DNA of 64,000 nt from Oscillospiraceae bacterium (GTDB lineage: Bacteria; Bacillota; Clostridia; Oscillospirales; Oscillospiraceae), in the NCBI GenBank assembly GCA_017938625.1, contig JAGBBD010000050.1:1-64000 (forward strand), given 5' to 3'. Position numbers and translations under genes: made by a program. This document shows, piece after piece, positions 15,500 to 22,621 of the stretch. Within the stretch, counting starts at the first letter, position 1, and each line of letters begins with the position of its first letter. The notes under the pieces are model-generated. The model had not been told where the DNA came from. It did not search any database and worked only from the letters and a program-made list of their open reading frames with translations.

Positions 15500-16183
15500 A
15501 TGAATTTGGAGTTTTTTGTAGCAAACAGAAAGCTGACGGCAAAGGGCAGCAGCACCCTTGCTGCCGACACGACTGCCTGCGATACGTTTTCGGTGGAGTT
15601 TGACCGGGAGTGGGACGGCCTTGTGAAAATGGTGGAGCTGAAAAACGGAAAGAATGTGGTGCAGGTGCTCTATACCGGGAAAACAGCCCTGCCCCGTCAG
15701 ATCTGCGGCAGAGGCGCCCTGTATCTGACCTGCCGCGGCTATCGGCAAAAGGGAGATGCCGTGGCGGTGGTGCGTACTCTTCCCATGGTGCGCCCTGTGC
15801 TGCTGGTGGGAAGCTCCCCGGCAGAGGAAAGCATCCCACAGCCGGAAGCTGTCAGTATCTATGCCCAGATGGCAGCGTCGGTGGAGCGGGCACAGAAGGC
15901 AGCACAGGGCGCTGCCGAAACTGCCGAACGTCTGATCGCCATGCAGGAGCAGGGACTGCTGCAGGGCGAAAAGGGTGAAGCTGCCACCGTAAGCGTGGGG
16001 CAGGTGGGCACCTGTGCACCGGGGGAAGCGGCAAAAGTCTATGCCACCGGTACGAAGCAGAATGTGACGCTCCATTTTGTCCTGCCCAGAGGACGTGACG
16101 GGCAGTGGACCCGGGAGATTCGCGACGAACTGGTACAGGCGGTGCTGCAGGCGCTGCCGGATCTGGATGAGGTGAGTTACTGA
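15500..16183 (+). CDS. Baseplate/fibre protein with collagen-like GEKGE segment
   Basis: The 227-aa product opens with a compact domain (FFVANRKLTAKGSS...FSVEFDREWDGL) similar in style to the N-terminal domains of BppU-like upper baseplate proteins. A helical segment (about residues 120-155) and a GEKGEAATVSVGQV stretch of the kind found in Firmicute phage fibres follow, ending near LHFVLPRGRDG. The ATG at 15500 follows AAGGAGG. The last codon overlaps the next ATG (TGATGG). It is likely a tail appendage; exact role is not known. Confidence 0.62.
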   Translation: MNLEFFVANRKLTAKGSSTLAADTTACDTFSVEFDREWDGLVKMVELKNGKNVVQVLYTGKTALPRQICGRGALYLTCRGYRQKGDAVAVVRTLPMVRPVLLVGSSPAEESIPQPEAVSIYAQMAASVERAQKAAQGAAETAERLIAMQEQGLLQGEKGEAATVSVGQVGTCAPGEAAKVYATGTKQNVTLHFVLPRGRDGQWTREIRDELVQAVLQALPDLDEVSY

Positions 16184-16866
16184 TGGCAAAAGGAATGACT
16201 GACAGCATCCATTATGAAAACGCGGCAGACAAGATCCGAAGCCTGACGGGACTGGAGCAGACCTATCGCCCCGGGCAGCTGCCGGAGGGCATCGGACAGG
16301 TCTATGATGCGGCGCGGCAGCTTTGCCTGCAGGCACATCACATCAGCGTCCAAACAGGCGACGGCAGCGGAGAACTGAAGGTACAGATCCCCTTTATGCC
16401 GGACTGTGTCCTGTTGTGCGGTCTGGATCCTCTGGCAGAAAAGCAGGTGGGCGCGGTACTGCTGCTCAGCGCGGATCTGCGTGCGTTTTCCTATTTTGCC
16501 GCATCTGCCGTGGCATCCAAGGGGGCAGGCACATCGCCCTATACGGCTGTTCTGCGGCGCTCGGCGCTGCTGGGCAGCGCAGGACGCATGGAGTACGCAG
16601 ACGGCACCATGCGCTTCTTCGGACTGCCCTCTGCCGCAGGCGGACGCGCTGCCGTGTTCCCGCAGGGCGCAGCCTATTTGCTGGCAGCGTTCAAATATAC
16701 GGAGCTGTCCGATCGAGAACGCATCACAGCCTTTGTCCGCTCACTTTCCGATGAGGGCGGCAGCGTGCTGCTGTGCAGGAGCATGGTGGAGGCAGCTTTC
16801 CCCGACGGCAGCTTCGATGCCCTGATCGCGGAAAGACCCAACTGGGAATTTACCCTTGGGGAATAA
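16183..16866 (+). CDS. Tail appendage protein with DSIHYENAADKIRSLTG start
   Basis: The 227-aa protein begins with a short motif (IHYENAADKIRSLTG, then YRPGQLPEGI) matching the common 'A.AIR.KTG....Y.P..MP..I' attachment module at the N-terminus of many clostridial phage tail proteins. The remainder is an alpha/beta domain of unknown function. The start codon overlaps the stop of the previous gene, so the two are translationally coupled. It probably forms a second tail appendage attached by the N-terminal module. Confidence 0.6.
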   Translation: MAKGMTDSIHYENAADKIRSLTGLEQTYRPGQLPEGIGQVYDAARQLCLQAHHISVQTGDGSGELKVQIPFMPDCVLLCGLDPLAEKQVGAVLLLSADLRAFSYFAASAVASKGAGTSPYTAVLRRSALLGSAGRMEYADGTMRFFGLPSAAGGRAAVFPQGAAYLLAAFKYTELSDRERITAFVRSLSDEGGSVLLCRSMVEAAFPDGSFDALIAERPNWEFTLGE

Positions 16867-16876
16867 GGAGGCGCGT

Positions 16877-17086
16877 ATGGAACGAAAAAAACTCATTGCC
16901 CCGGAGGGCATGGTCTTTGACAACGGCGGCACGGTCATTTATCTTGCCGCCGGTCAGAGCGAAACAGACCACAGACTGCTGAGCCGGGAGGACTACGAAG
17001 CGGCGCTGTCACAGGGGCTGCACCCGGAGGAAGCATCCATCGGAGACTACCGGGCGGCGCTGACGGAACTGGGGGTGTGCCTGTGA
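16877..17086 (+). CDS. Small protein of unknown function in the tail-lysis junction
   Basis: A 69-aa soluble protein (MERKKLIAPEGMVFDNGG...). AAGGAGG lies just before the ATG at 16877. It overlaps the next gene by 4 bp. Small proteins at this place in Firmicute phages (XkdX-like) are common, but no family is recognised. Confidence 0.65.
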   Translation: MERKKLIAPEGMVFDNGGTVIYLAAGQSETDHRLLSREDYEAALSQGLHPEEASIGDYRAALTELGVCL

Positions 17087-17256
17087 CAAAGAAGGAACTG
17101 CAGGCTGCCGTAAGCGCAGCCAAGGAAGAGACAAGAAAGGCGCTGCAGACCGTGTTCGATGCCCTCAACAAAGGTCAGCGCAGTAAGCTTGGCAAGGACG
17201 AGGCCATTGTGGCACTCTTTGACCGCTGGGGCGTAGACCGGGAGGACAGCCCATGA
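17083..17256 (+). CDS. 57-aa helical protein starting with GTG
   Basis: GTG at 17083 overlaps the TGA of the previous gene (GTGA), and its own stop overlaps the following ATG (ATGA at 17253-17256). The product (MTKKELQAAVSAAKEETRKA...) is a single charged helix followed by a GKDEAIVALFDRWG segment. The tight overlaps on both sides support a real gene despite its size. Function unknown. Confidence 0.65.
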   Translation: MTKKELQAAVSAAKEETRKALQTVFDALNKGQRSKLGKDEAIVALFDRWGVDREDSP

Positions 17257-17492
17257 ATGAAACGCTCATAGTGGCGGTGCTGTCCCTGCTGGGCACGCTG
17301 ATCGGCACGCTGGGCGGCATCGTGGTGTCCAACAAGCTGGTCAACTACCGTCTGCAGCAGCTGGAAAGCAAGGTGCAAGCGCACAATAATCTGGTGGAGC
17401 GCACCTATCATCTGGAGAGTGATATGGAAGTGGTCCATGAGCAGATCAAGGTGGTCAATCACAGAATCGGAGATTTGGAGGGATCCATATGA
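17253..17492 (+). CDS. XhlA-like membrane protein of the lysis cassette
   Basis: The 79-aa protein has an N-terminal membrane segment (LIVAVLSLLGTLIGTLGGIVV) and a C-terminal coiled coil (residues 30-78) that ends in NHRIGDLEGSI. This is the reverse of the classic XhlA order but the same size class, and its place directly before a holin and an amidase suggests a role with them. Start and end both overlap neighbours by 4 bp. Confidence 0.6.
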   Translation: MNETLIVAVLSLLGTLIGTLGGIVVSNKLVNYRLQQLESKVQAHNNLVERTYHLESDMEVVHEQIKVVNHRIGDLEGSI

Positions 17493-17674
17493 AAACATGG
17501 TTACAGGCAGCGGCGATCCGCGCCTTGAAGACTGTTGCCCAGACAGCGGCGGCAAGCATCGGCACGGCAGCGGTATTGGGAGATGTCAACTGGCTCATGG
17601 TGCTTTCGGCATCGGTGCTGGCAGGCATCCTCTCTCTCCTGACCAGTGCGGCAGGTCTGCCGGAGGTCAAGTGA
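17489..17674 (+). CDS. Putative holin
   Basis: The 61-aa protein has an amphipathic N-terminus and two closely spaced hydrophobic segments (about residues 13-30 and 34-56), resembling small r1t-type holins that perforate the membrane. It sits between the XhlA-like protein and the amidase with 4-bp overlaps on both sides. Holin activity is inferred from size, topology and neighbours. Confidence 0.7.
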   Translation: MKTWLQAAAIRALKTVAQTAAASIGTAAVLGDVNWLMVLSASVLAGILSLLTSAAGLPEVK

Positions 17675-18360
17675 AGATCGTAAGCATCCCGTGCCGCAGG
17701 GAGAATTACGGCGGACTTCGGGCAGGAACTGTGGAGTACCTTGTGGTGCACTACACCGCTGTACCCAATGACACAGCGGAAAACGAGGGGGCATATTTTG
17801 CAAGAGAGCAGGTGGGCGCGTCCGCCCACTACTTTGTGGATGAAAAGACCATCGTCAGCTCTGTGCCGGAGGAATATGCCGCGTGGCATTGCGGTGCGGC
17901 AAGCTATCGCCATGACCGATGCCGCAACAGCAATTCTATCGGTGTGGAGATCTGCACCAAGGGCACTCACGGCGACTACCGCTTCCATCCGCAAGCGTTG
18001 GAACGGGCGCGGCAGCTGCTGCGAAAATTGATGGAACGATATCAGATCCCTGCCGAGCGCGTTCTGCGGCATTACGATGTGACGGGTAAGCTCTGCCCTG
18101 CACCCTTTGTGGGGCAGGGGCAGGCGGCATGGGAAGAATTCAAGGAGGGATTGACCGTGTATCAGACCCTGGAGCAGCTGCCCGCGTGGGCGCGTCCTAC
18201 AGCAGAAAAGCTGGTGCAGCAGGGAATTTTGCAGGGTACAGGCGAGGGCCTCGACCTGACACAGGATATGATCCGCATCCTGGTCATGCTTGACCGGGCT
18301 GCGGTATTTGGAAAGGAGCAGACAAATGGCAACGAAACTCAGCAGCGCGGATCAGACTAA
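17671..18360 (+). CDS. N-acetylmuramoyl-L-alanine amidase (endolysin)
   Basis: The 229-aa enzyme would cut the bond between muramic acid and the peptide stem of peptidoglycan. It is an Amidase_2/PGRP-fold protein with zinc ligands H27 (VVHYTA), H134 (VLRHYDV) and C142 (KLCPAPF), and the catalytic-site glutamate region GVEIC near residue 93. All expected residues are present. The C-terminal ~65 residues form a short helical module that may bind the wall. Start is GTG at 17671 overlapping the holin stop; an earlier in-frame ATG overlaps two genes and is not used. It overlaps the next gene by 35 bp. Confidence 0.9.
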   Translation: MKIVSIPCRRENYGGLRAGTVEYLVVHYTAVPNDTAENEGAYFAREQVGASAHYFVDEKTIVSSVPEEYAAWHCGAASYRHDRCRNSNSIGVEICTKGTHGDYRFHPQALERARQLLRKLMERYQIPAERVLRHYDVTGKLCPAPFVGQGQAAWEEFKEGLTVYQTLEQLPAWARPTAEKLVQQGILQGTGEGLDLTQDMIRILVMLDRAAVFGKEQTNGNETQQRGSD

Positions 18361-19864
18361 TCTGACCAAGGCGCAGCAGGCGCAGATCACACAATACAAA
18401 AAGCAGTGGGCAGAAGCCAACGCCGCCGGGGACACGGCAGGCATGGAGGCAGCCCACAAAGGAGCCGAGGCAGTCCGTGCCACGGCAGGCTATTCCGGCG
18501 GTGCCGACGGCAGCGGCAACACAAGGATCTCTTCCTACGGCGGCGGTCAGACCGCCGAGGATGTCCAGAACTGGGTGGATCGGTATAACTACTATAACTA
18601 CAGCGGCAAAAACGGCTGGGTCAACGGTTATTCCGATGCCATGAACCACCGCAGCATCGCAAACTACATCCGTCAGCAGATGGAGGCAAACTCCAATGCA
18701 TGGGCAGATGCCGACGCAGAGGGCAAGGCATATCTGCATGAGCAGAATGTCAAGCTGGCACAGGTGCTGTCCGATGCCGTGGGCGGTGTCAAGAGCGTGT
18801 ACAATGAAGAGCTGGGACGCTGGGAAACGGACAATGCCAACTACGGCTACGGCTACAACACAGGCGGCTACCGCGATGTGGAGTGGGCAAAAGAGCAGTA
18901 CGGCATGACCGACGAGCAGATCGAAAGCTACCGCAACGACACGGCGCGATACCACAACTTTGTGGATCAGGGCATCATCCGTAACTGGTATGACGAGTCA
19001 AGCGGTTTTACCGGCGAGTATGCCCAGTTTGTCAACGGCCCTTACGGTCAGCTGCTGGGCGGCACGGTCAATGTGCCCAGCGCCGTCTACCGAGATGAGA
19101 TCGGTGACGATTTTATGGAAAAGGAAGGCTGGAGACCGGAGTTTGATGCCGAGGGAAACATCCTGCCCCGTCAGCCGGGTCTGAAGGACAATAACACCAT
19201 GTCGGACCATACACGGAAGTTTGCGTCCTACACCGATGACAATGGCATTATTCACGAAGGTCAGTTCGTTCTGACCAATCCCGGCGGCGGCAAGACGGGC
19301 GAGGTGCTCAACTATGAGGTGCCCTCCATGCCCTCTGCCGAGGGTACGGATCTTGGCGCCATTCTGGGCAAGTGGCAGGACAGCGCCGCGGCACAGGCGA
19401 TCTCAGCCCATGACTATGCTGTGACCCAGGCGGTGCAGGCACTTTTGCAGGCACAGGCACAGGCGCAGACCGAGTATCAGACAAGACGCGATCAGATCTC
19501 CAAGGAGGAGCGAAACGCTCTGGACAACGCGGCGCTCTATGCCCAGACAAGAGGCGACCGCGGCGGCATCGGTCAGAGCCAGTATAACCAGATCCATGCT
19601 CAGGCAGATGCCAACCGACAGGCTGTGGCGACTGCCCAGACCCAGCTTGCCGCCGACACCGCCCAGCAGATCGCCAGACTGCGTGCCGATGGGGAGTTTG
19701 AAAAGGCGGACGAGCTGATGGAGATCTCCCAGACATATCTGCTCAAGCTCCTGAGTATGGAGCAGTGGGCGGCGGAGTATCGTCTGGATGTGGCAAGATT
19801 TGAAGAGAGCATCCGCCAGTGGGAGAATGAATACCAGCTCTCTCTGGCAAAGGCGCTGATTTAA
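18326..19864 (+). CDS. Large coiled-coil virion-associated protein, possible ejection protein
   Basis: The 512-aa soluble protein is helical at both ends. Residues 1-50 and 340-510 are Ala/Gln-rich coiled-coil (LLQAQAQAQTEYQTRRDQIS, later TAQTQLAADTAQQIARLRADG), and the middle is Tyr/Asn/Gly-rich (YNYYNYSGKNGW, YGYGYNTGGY). No signal peptide or enzyme motif is seen. GAAAGGAG at 18311 precedes ATG 18326. Podoviruses carry large helical internal proteins that are ejected with the DNA, and this is the only candidate here, though its place after the lysis genes is unusual. A structural or pilot role is inference. Confidence 0.55.
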   Translation: MATKLSSADQTNLTKAQQAQITQYKKQWAEANAAGDTAGMEAAHKGAEAVRATAGYSGGADGSGNTRISSYGGGQTAEDVQNWVDRYNYYNYSGKNGWVNGYSDAMNHRSIANYIRQQMEANSNAWADADAEGKAYLHEQNVKLAQVLSDAVGGVKSVYNEELGRWETDNANYGYGYNTGGYRDVEWAKEQYGMTDEQIESYRNDTARYHNFVDQGIIRNWYDESSGFTGEYAQFVNGPYGQLLGGTVNVPSAVYRDEIGDDFMEKEGWRPEFDAEGNILPRQPGLKDNNTMSDHTRKFASYTDDNGIIHEGQFVLTNPGGGKTGEVLNYEVPSMPSAEGTDLGAILGKWQDSAAAQAISAHDYAVTQAVQALLQAQAQAQTEYQTRRDQISKEERNALDNAALYAQTRGDRGGIGQSQYNQIHAQADANRQAVATAQTQLAADTAQQIARLRADGEFEKADELMEISQTYLLKLLSMEQWAAEYRLDVARFEESIRQWENEYQLSLAKALI

Positions 19865-19878
19865 GAAAGGAGCAGACC

Positions 19879-20163
19879 ATGGAAGAAAAAAACGTTGAAC
19901 GGGATTTTGCGCAGGAGGTACAGGAGCTTTACGATGCCCGCCCGGAGCTGAAGGGCGAGCAGCTGCCCGAGGCCGTGGTGAGAGCCTGTGCCGTGGACGG
20001 CAAGCGGCTGTCCGATGCCTATCGTGACTATGCGGACAAGAAGACTGCGCAGCAGAACGAAACGGCTGCCCGCCGCGCCCCCGTGCGCAGCGTGACCAAG
20101 GGCGGCAGCGTGGAGGCTGCCCCGGAAGACCCTTTCCTGCGAGGTTTTTCGCAGGCTTGGTGA
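19879..20163 (+). CDS. Small acidic protein with scaffold-like C-terminus
   Basis: The 94-aa charged protein ends in EDPFLRGFSQAW. Many scaffold or capsid-assembly proteins of clostridial phages end in a DPFxxGF motif, which makes this a candidate for the otherwise missing scaffold. It is short and lies last in the operon instead of before the capsid gene. GAAAGGAGCAGACC precedes the ATG. The call is tentative. Confidence 0.5.
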   Translation: MEEKNVERDFAQEVQELYDARPELKGEQLPEAVVRACAVDGKRLSDAYRDYADKKTAQQNETAARRAPVRSVTKGGSVEAAPEDPFLRGFSQAW

Positions 20164-20276
20164 GGATTTAACAATCATTTAACAACTTCCCACTAAAATA
20201 TTTAAAAACCCCGTGATAAGATAACATCACAGAGTAAGTTTCTTTTTTCATTTTTTCCTCTCCTTTTATCATTGTT

Positions 20277-20520
20277 CCGGCAAAACACCCGATGGTACGG
20301 TCAAACCATCGGGTGTTTTGTTTGTGTATAGAAGAGAACTTTTGGTCGCCGGAAGGAAAGAAAGTGTGAAAGAAAACCATCAGGGTTGTCTTTCACGTTC
20401 AATAAAGACAGGGTTTGAAACCGGCAGGTTTCAAACCTGATAGTAGCTTGCAAATTCTTTGCAAGCGCCGGCAAAACACCCGATGGTACGGTCAAACCAT
20501 CGGGTGTTTTGTTTATGTAT
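20277..20520. repeat. Array of five hairpins, first and last identical
   Basis: Hairpin 1 (ACACCCGATGG/CCATCGGGTGT, about 20285-20315) is followed by GTGAAAGA/TCTTTCAC (20366-20396), GGTTTGAAA/TTTCAAACC (20412-20437), CTTGCAAA/TTTGCAAG (20447-20465) and an exact second copy of hairpin 1 with its flanks (about 20468-20517). Hairpin 1 is followed by TTTTG, so it may terminate the capsid-lysis operon. No gene is seen here. Confidence 0.75.
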
Positions 20521-20529
20521 GGAGGTGGC

Positions 20530-20835
20530 TTTGCTTGTCGGCAGGTTTTTGGATTGCCACGGTCGCTGCGCTCCCTCGCAATGACAGCCGTAGGGGACGG
20601 CACCCTCGACGTCCCGTGGGCGGGAAGTAACGACAATGCCTGCACCGACGGTCTGGGGTCAGACCGCCCTACAGATATATACCAAAGGCTCCCTTGTGCA
20701 AAGGGAGCTGTCAAAATCTTTGATTTTGACTGAGGGATTGCGTACACACCACCGTGGCTGCCTGCACCGGCAGGGAAGGGCCTGCTCGCCCTACGGGTGC
20801 AAAGAAAAAACCTCCCTGTGTAAAGGGAGGCTTTT
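20530..20835. repeat. Mixed dispersed repeats downstream of the hairpin array
   Basis: The region holds an ATTGCCACGGTCGCTGCGCTCCCTCGCAATGAC element (about 20551-20585), a GTAGGGGACGGCACC unit (about 20591), a GACGGTCTGGGGTCAGACCGCCC unit (20646-20668), a double-hairpin CTCCCTTGTGCAAAGGGAG / TCAAAATC-GATTTTGA repeat ending TGAGGGATTG (about 20688-20738) and a half copy CCTCCCTGTGTAAAGGGAGG followed by T's (about 20810-20836), which may terminate the leftward gene. No gene is seen. Confidence 0.7.
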
Positions 20836-21414
20836 TTATGGCTCCTCAGGCTCTTCCGGCTGGGGGAAGAAGACCAGCATGGAGGGGTTGTTTTCCACCG
20901 TGTCCGGGTCGATGCCCTTTTGTTCACACCAGCGGTAGAAGGCTTTGTTCAGAAACTTATCCACGCCCTGCATGGCGGCAGACAGGGGAAGCTCGCCGTC
21001 TGTCAGATAAAGGGTGCTGTTCCAGCCGCTTCTGGCGAGGAAGCTCTGCTGGGCGCGGATGTCCTCATAGCGGTAGGAGCGGGCTTTTTTGGTCAAAGCG
21101 CGATAGGTGAAGCCCTCGTCATCGTAGAAAATGCCGAAGCGGAAAAAGTAAAAGAGCAAAAACACACCCATGGCAAGGACGACCCAGGCGCTGAGCCACA
21201 GGGCTCTGTGCTCGGCAGGGGACACATACAGCAGGGCAAAAAACGCGAACATAGTTAGGATCAGCCCCATGATAAAGCAGTAGCGCGGCATACGCACCAC
21301 GTTGTCTTTGGCTGCGTGCTTTGGCTTGGGCAGCAGCTTTTTGAGCAGAAAGTCACACAGGGCGATGATGCCGAAGATGGCAGCAATGAAAAGAGCATAG
21401 AAAACGTAGATCAT
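20836..21414 (-). CDS. Membrane protein with PH-like cytoplasmic domain, function unknown
   Basis: The 192-aa protein has three predicted membrane segments (residues 1-25, 45-65, 72-92) and a C-terminal domain with the strand pattern GIFYDDEGFTYRALTKKARSYRYEDI, as in bacterial PH-like domains. The family resembles unnamed proteins of Ruminococcaceae. Its start overlaps the stop of the cyclo-ligase gene by 4 bp, so it is second in a two-gene operon. The C-terminus is Pro/Glu-rich. No function is assigned. Confidence 0.7.
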   Translation of the reverse strand: MIYVFYALFIAAIFGIIALCDFLLKKLLPKPKHAAKDNVVRMPRYCFIMGLILTMFAFFALLYVSPAEHRALWLSAWVVLAMGVFLLFYFFRFGIFYDDEGFTYRALTKKARSYRYEDIRAQQSFLARSGWNSTLYLTDGELPLSAAMQGVDKFLNKAFYRWCEQKGIDPDTVENNPSMLVFFPQPEEPEEP

Positions 21415-21956
21415 CCAAGAACCTCCTGGTGGAGCACCACATCCACGGGAATGTCGTGGGCGTCCACATCCAGCCGGTCAAACATCTGGAAGCCGTAGCA
21501 CATGGCAATGGTGGGGTGATCGGGATGCTTTTCCAGATACCGGTCATAGAAGCCGCCGCCGTAGCCGCAGCGGTGGCCCTGCGGGTCAAAGGCAAGACCG
21601 GGCATCATCACAAGGGCGGTTTCGTCCACAGCCTCCGGGCCGTTGTCAACAGGCTCGGGGATGTTGCAGTAGCCAAGCTCCACTCTGGAAAGATCGTCCA
21701 GCCAGATGAAGATCATGGTGTCGTCAATGACCTTGGGCACAGCTACACGCTTGCCGTCTTTCTGTGCCTGCTCCAGCATAGGCATGGTACGGACTTCCTG
21801 ATTGTAGCTCAAGTAACCGAAAATGCTTTTTGCACTCTGATAGAGTGGATGGTTTCTCAGCTGCTCGCCCAAAGCGGCGCTGGTTTTTTCGATCTGGCTT
21901 TCCGTCATAGCACGCTTTTTTTCGCGGATCTCGGCGCGCAGAGCTTTTTTATCCAT
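21411..21956 (-). CDS. 5-formyltetrahydrofolate cyclo-ligase
   Basis: The 181-aa cytoplasmic enzyme uses ATP to convert 5-formyl-THF to 5,10-methenyl-THF, returning the stored form to the one-carbon pool. Diagnostic segments are the basic N-terminus (LRAEIREKKRAM), FGYLSYNQEVRT, the ATP/Mg loop LVMMPGLAFDPQGHRCGYGGGFYDRYL, and the C-terminal DIPVDVVLHQEV. Length matches the family. The ATG at 21956 follows AGGTGATATC. It is followed by a coupled membrane protein gene. Confidence 0.93.
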   Translation of the reverse strand: MDKKALRAEIREKKRAMTESQIEKTSAALGEQLRNHPLYQSAKSIFGYLSYNQEVRTMPMLEQAQKDGKRVAVPKVIDDTMIFIWLDDLSRVELGYCNIPEPVDNGPEAVDETALVMMPGLAFDPQGHRCGYGGGFYDRYLEKHPDHPTIAMCYGFQMFDRLDVDAHDIPVDVVLHQEVLG

Positions 21957-22027
21957 GATATCACCTCACGCCTATTATAACAGCGCCGAAGGCGATTGTA
22001 AATATTCCCCACAGGGGTAAAAATCGG

Positions 22028-22056
22028 TTGAAATAGGGCGAAGGCTTTGCTATAAT
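22028..22056 (+). promoter_or_regulatory. Promoter of the NuoE/NuoF/oxidoreductase operon
   Basis: TTGAAA (22028-22033) and TATAAT (22051-22056) are 17 bp apart and lie about 59 bp before the first start codon. Confidence 0.8.
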
Positions 22057-22114
22057 CATGATGTATATGTATGCGCAAAACTACGTGTAAATTTTTTCAT
22101 TGGAGGAATGTAAT

Positions 22115-22621
22115 ATGAGCTGCAATTGCAATTGTAGTGGGCCCAAGAGCGACCTCTCCTTGCTGAAGGACGTTCTGGACCGGTACGCCGGCGAGCGCGG
22201 CAGCCTGATCGCCATCCTGCAGAAGGCGCAGGAGATCTATGGCTATCTGCCCAAGGATGTGATGTATCACATCGCAGAGAAGATCGGCTCTACCCCTGCT
22301 GAGGTCATGGGTGTTGCCACCTTCTACTCCCAGTTCCGCCTGACGCCCATCGGCAAGTATCTGATCATGTCCTGCCAGGGCACTGCCTGCCATGTCAACG
22401 GCTCTGAGCGCATCTCCGCTGCCATCAGCGCCTATCTTGGCATCGAGAACGGTCAGACCACCGAAGACGGCCTGTTCACCCTGGAGCACGTGGCTTGCCT
22501 TGGCTGCTGCTCTCTGGCTCCCGTCATTATGATCAACGGCGAAGCCCACGGCAATCTGACGCCCGAAAGCGTCATCAACATTCTCAAGGACATTCGTAAG
22601 AAGGAGGGCGTGGAAGCATGA
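22115..22621 (+). CDS. NuoE/HydC-like [2Fe-2S] subunit
   Basis: The 168-aa thioredoxin-like ferredoxin subunit carries the family's four cysteines in CQGTACHV and CLGCCSLAP and a helical N-terminal half (YGYLPKDVMYHIAEKIG). It passes electrons within a flavin complex together with the next gene. The extreme N-terminus MSCNCNCSG adds three cysteines. The ATG at 22115 follows GGAGGAATG. Its stop overlaps the start of the NuoF-like gene (ATGA). Confidence 0.92.
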   Translation: MSCNCNCSGPKSDLSLLKDVLDRYAGERGSLIAILQKAQEIYGYLPKDVMYHIAEKIGSTPAEVMGVATFYSQFRLTPIGKYLIMSCQGTACHVNGSERISAAISAYLGIENGQTTEDGLFTLEHVACLGCCSLAPVIMINGEAHGNLTPESVINILKDIRKKEGVEA

